Shown here piece after piece: positions 63,950 through 64,000 of a stretch of DNA of 64,000 bases. Position 1 is the stretch's first letter. Every line of letters begins with the position of its first letter. A program made the translations under genes and the position numbers. The notes under the pieces were generated by a model that saw nothing but the letters and a program-made list of their open reading frames with translations, made no database searches and had not been told where the DNA came from. The stretch comes from Hyphomicrobiaceae bacterium (GTDB taxonomy: Bacteria; Pseudomonadota; Alphaproteobacteria; Rhizobiales; Hyphomicrobiaceae): NCBI GenBank assembly GCA_008933705.1, contig WBUN01000014.1:23620-87619 (forward strand), given 5' to 3'.

Positions 63950-64000
63950 CAAGTCTATGATTCTAGTGTGGTTCAGATTCCGAAGTCCGCTTCGGAGGCT

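Noticed and set aside
1..64000. CRISPR arrays, prophage or complete insertion sequences
   Set aside because: No regularly spaced direct repeats, phage structural genes or transposase motifs were seen.

Overview
The window looks like chromosome from a high-GC alphaproteobacterium of the Hyphomicrobiales (Rhizobiales) type, possibly a Hyphomicrobium-like relative. This rests on irr beside fabA-fabB, a zur-znuC-znuB cluster, a complete poly-3-hydroxybutyrate (PHB) gene set, the metX-metW pair, the ubiE/ubiB/coaBC/dut neighbourhood, and a CtrA-type TTAA-N7-TTAA site. Genes are dense on both strands. I see no prophage, CRISPR array, transposase or rRNA operon. Identities come from recognising protein motifs by eye, not from database searches.

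Layout. 1-3 kb: fabB (cut by the window edge), fabA and divergent irr. 2.4-9.2 kb: an SH3-domain protein, a D-2-hydroxyacid dehydrogenase with an unknown partner, a HAD phosphatase, a MoeB/ThiF-like protein, a secreted DUF6569/ARPP-1-type protein and cysK. 9.2-16.5 kb: dut, coaBC (with an extra N-terminal helix-turn-helix-like domain), opgC, ubiB, bioF and ubiE, all leftward. 16.6-21.6 kb: an HxlR regulator facing a MATE pump, tRNA-Leu(CAA), a D,D-carboxypeptidase, two small ORFs and a CAP-domain lipoprotein.

22-31.4 kb is the least conventional region. A two-gene operon encodes a predicted winged-helix-like protein and an 1100-residue ATPase with two P-loop modules (N-terminal AAA/STAND-like, C-terminal HerA/FtsK-like). 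Beyond a fumarylacetoacetate-hydrolase gene, a convergent gene encodes a 1104-residue membrane protein. That protein has seven predicted membrane spans, a large predicted periplasmic coiled-coil segment with four cysteines, and a tandemly duplicated domain of about 84 residues. I cannot assign these three genes to a named system; they are the best candidates for something undescribed.

31.8-41.5 kb: a thiolase-like protein lacking two catalytic residues, zur-znuC-znuB (no znuA nearby), ispG, a hotdog thioesterase, phaZ, a glutathione transferase, ispA, mtgA and rpmF. 41.5-45 kb: the PHB genes phaR, phaA and phaB; with phaZ they cover synthesis from acetyl-CoA to hydroxybutyryl-CoA, granule-linked control and breakdown (no PHB synthase gene phaC is in the window). 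45-46.7 kb: a palindromic repeat, two abutting aberrant tRNA-like sequences and a slipin gene broken by an out-of-frame internal deletion.

46.7-64 kb: a NYN-domain protein, a DUF985 cupin, gloB, a methyltransferase, a DapA-family aldolase, metX-metW, a GMC oxidoreductase, a sulfatase-fold membrane enzyme, a GNAT acetyltransferase, a small conserved-looking protein, pta, citrate synthase, a basic secreted protein, glutaryl-CoA dehydrogenase and a DUF2848 protein. The window ends in non-coding repeats: one is an inverted copy of an element at 20 kb, and another is a long imperfect inverted repeat.
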